Below, in pieces: positions 63,253 to 64,000 of a DNA stretch of 64,000 nt. The notes beneath the pieces were generated by a model. That model was not told the origin of the DNA, searched no databases, and was given only the letters and a program-made list of their open reading frames with translations. Every line of letters begins with the position of its first letter. Positions within the stretch are counted from its first letter, which is position 1. Made by a program: the position numbers and the translations under genes. Location: positions 28,078-92,077 of the forward strand of contig JAQGBZ010000252.1 in the NCBI GenBank assembly GCA_034687125.1. The letters are read 5' to 3'. The DNA is from Neelides folsomi. Lineage: Eukaryota > Arthropoda > Collembola > Neelipleona > Neelidae.

Positions 63253-64000
63253 TTTGATTATTCAATAACTACAAGAATATCAGTTTTTTAAATGTATTTT
63301 CACAATCTAGATAAAAAATTTAACTTTTGTTACAAAAAGTATATACCAATAAATATAAAGTATGTTATATTAGGTAAGTTATAACTATTGAGTTGTTGTT
63401 AAAAATTAACTTCTTATAACAATTCTTATTACCAATTTGTATAAACGTAATAGGTAAGTCTAATATTATCAAATTATGTACAGTGAATTATTAAAAAATC
63501 ATATGCGAATTCACGGAATTTTTGTTGCGCTTTATTCACAACTCCTTATCGCTTGAATGGTAAAATGTGTCTGGAACTAGAAACTACAACCCTCGCGTTA
63601 ATAAGTTATACAACATTACCTAATGCTTACAAGTGTATTAAAGTATACGTAGTGTATGCGCTATTGATGTTTGTATTAACTTAATAAAAGTCTGAGCGTG
63701 TGTGTATGTGTAAGTTTGAATTTAGTATAGGGAAGAGGTTTGCCAAATAATAAGATATTTTTGAGACACCGTGCGGTCTCACAGACTCCTTTTCGCAGAC
63801 TGTCTTCGTTAGATAAAAATGTATTCTAAGAAAGCAAGTTCCCCAAAAAAGAATAACACTCATACTATTTTTTATATGTAATATTATGAAATTATTGTAT
63901 ATTGATAGTGAGTTTAGTGAGTATATGTACAGGGAGGGCCATAAGTATCTTTCTTTTTTTAATGGGCAACCATTTTAATGTGATTAAAGATAAAAATCTT
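63253..64000. other. upstream of the DOMON gene, no further gene seen
   Basis: AT-rich; presumably contains the DOMON gene promoter. The small minus-strand frame at 63681-63863 shows no coding features. Confidence 0.5.

Overview
This window is nuclear DNA of an animal, most likely an arthropod or a close ecdysozoan relative. It is AT-rich, its genes are split by many short GT-AG introns (often 50-150 bp), and it carries ordinary metazoan housekeeping genes. I assembled gene models by hand: each donor and acceptor was read from the sequence, and reading phase was checked to be continuous across every junction. The species cannot be named. The retained introns, the arthropod-like mix of secreted proteins and the 844-residue eEF2 (the length I recall for insects) fit a non-dipteran arthropod such as a springtail, mite or crustacean, but that is inference.

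Layout. 1-3.1 kb: 3' half of an ELOVL6-type fatty-acid elongase (+). 4.7-5.0 kb: a two-exon gene for a tiny secreted peptide with a possible amidation signal (-). 6.6-7.5 kb: a decayed J-domain/beta-helix sequence (+). 8.1-9.4 kb: a serine protease homologue that has lost two catalytic residues (-). 10.1-11.9 kb: an unrecognised secreted protein (-). 12.7-20.7 kb: the spliceosomal helicase Brr2/SNRNP200 in 14 exons (-). 22.3-28.5 kb: Golgi alpha-1,2-mannosidase I with two alternative first coding blocks (+). 29.6-32.7 kb: mitoribosomal PTCD3/mS39 (-). 33.1-35.6 kb: a disordered 832-residue protein with a regular ladder of QT motifs (-). 36.4-42.8 kb: dynactin p150Glued in 22 exons (+). 43.3-45.0 kb: a DUF547 protein (-). 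46.0-46.8 kb: LSM4 (-). 47.4-51.6 kb: eEF2 (+), hosting two paralogous C/D-box snoRNAs in its introns. 52.9-55.6 kb: REEP5 with two alternative first exons (+). 55.9-56.5 kb: NUDT2 (-). 57.3-59.0 kb: a novel basic/coiled-coil protein (-). 59.2-62.0 kb: METTL25B-like methyltransferase (+), whose last intron contains a 1,042-bp inverted-repeat transposon with a perfect 8-bp target duplication. 62.3-63.3 kb: a secreted DOMON-domain protein (-).

Themes. Several neighbours are head-to-head and may share promoters: QT-ladder gene/DCTN1, LSM4/EEF2, novel gene/METTL25B. Two membrane-protein genes (mannosidase, REEP5) exchange their N-terminus by alternative first exons joined at the same phase. The most original observations are the QT-ladder protein (candidate multivalent LC8 partner next to the dynactin gene), the duplicated intronic snoRNA with two 18S-complementary elements, the young nonautonomous transposon carrying a coding-like ORF, and the putative amidated peptide precursor.
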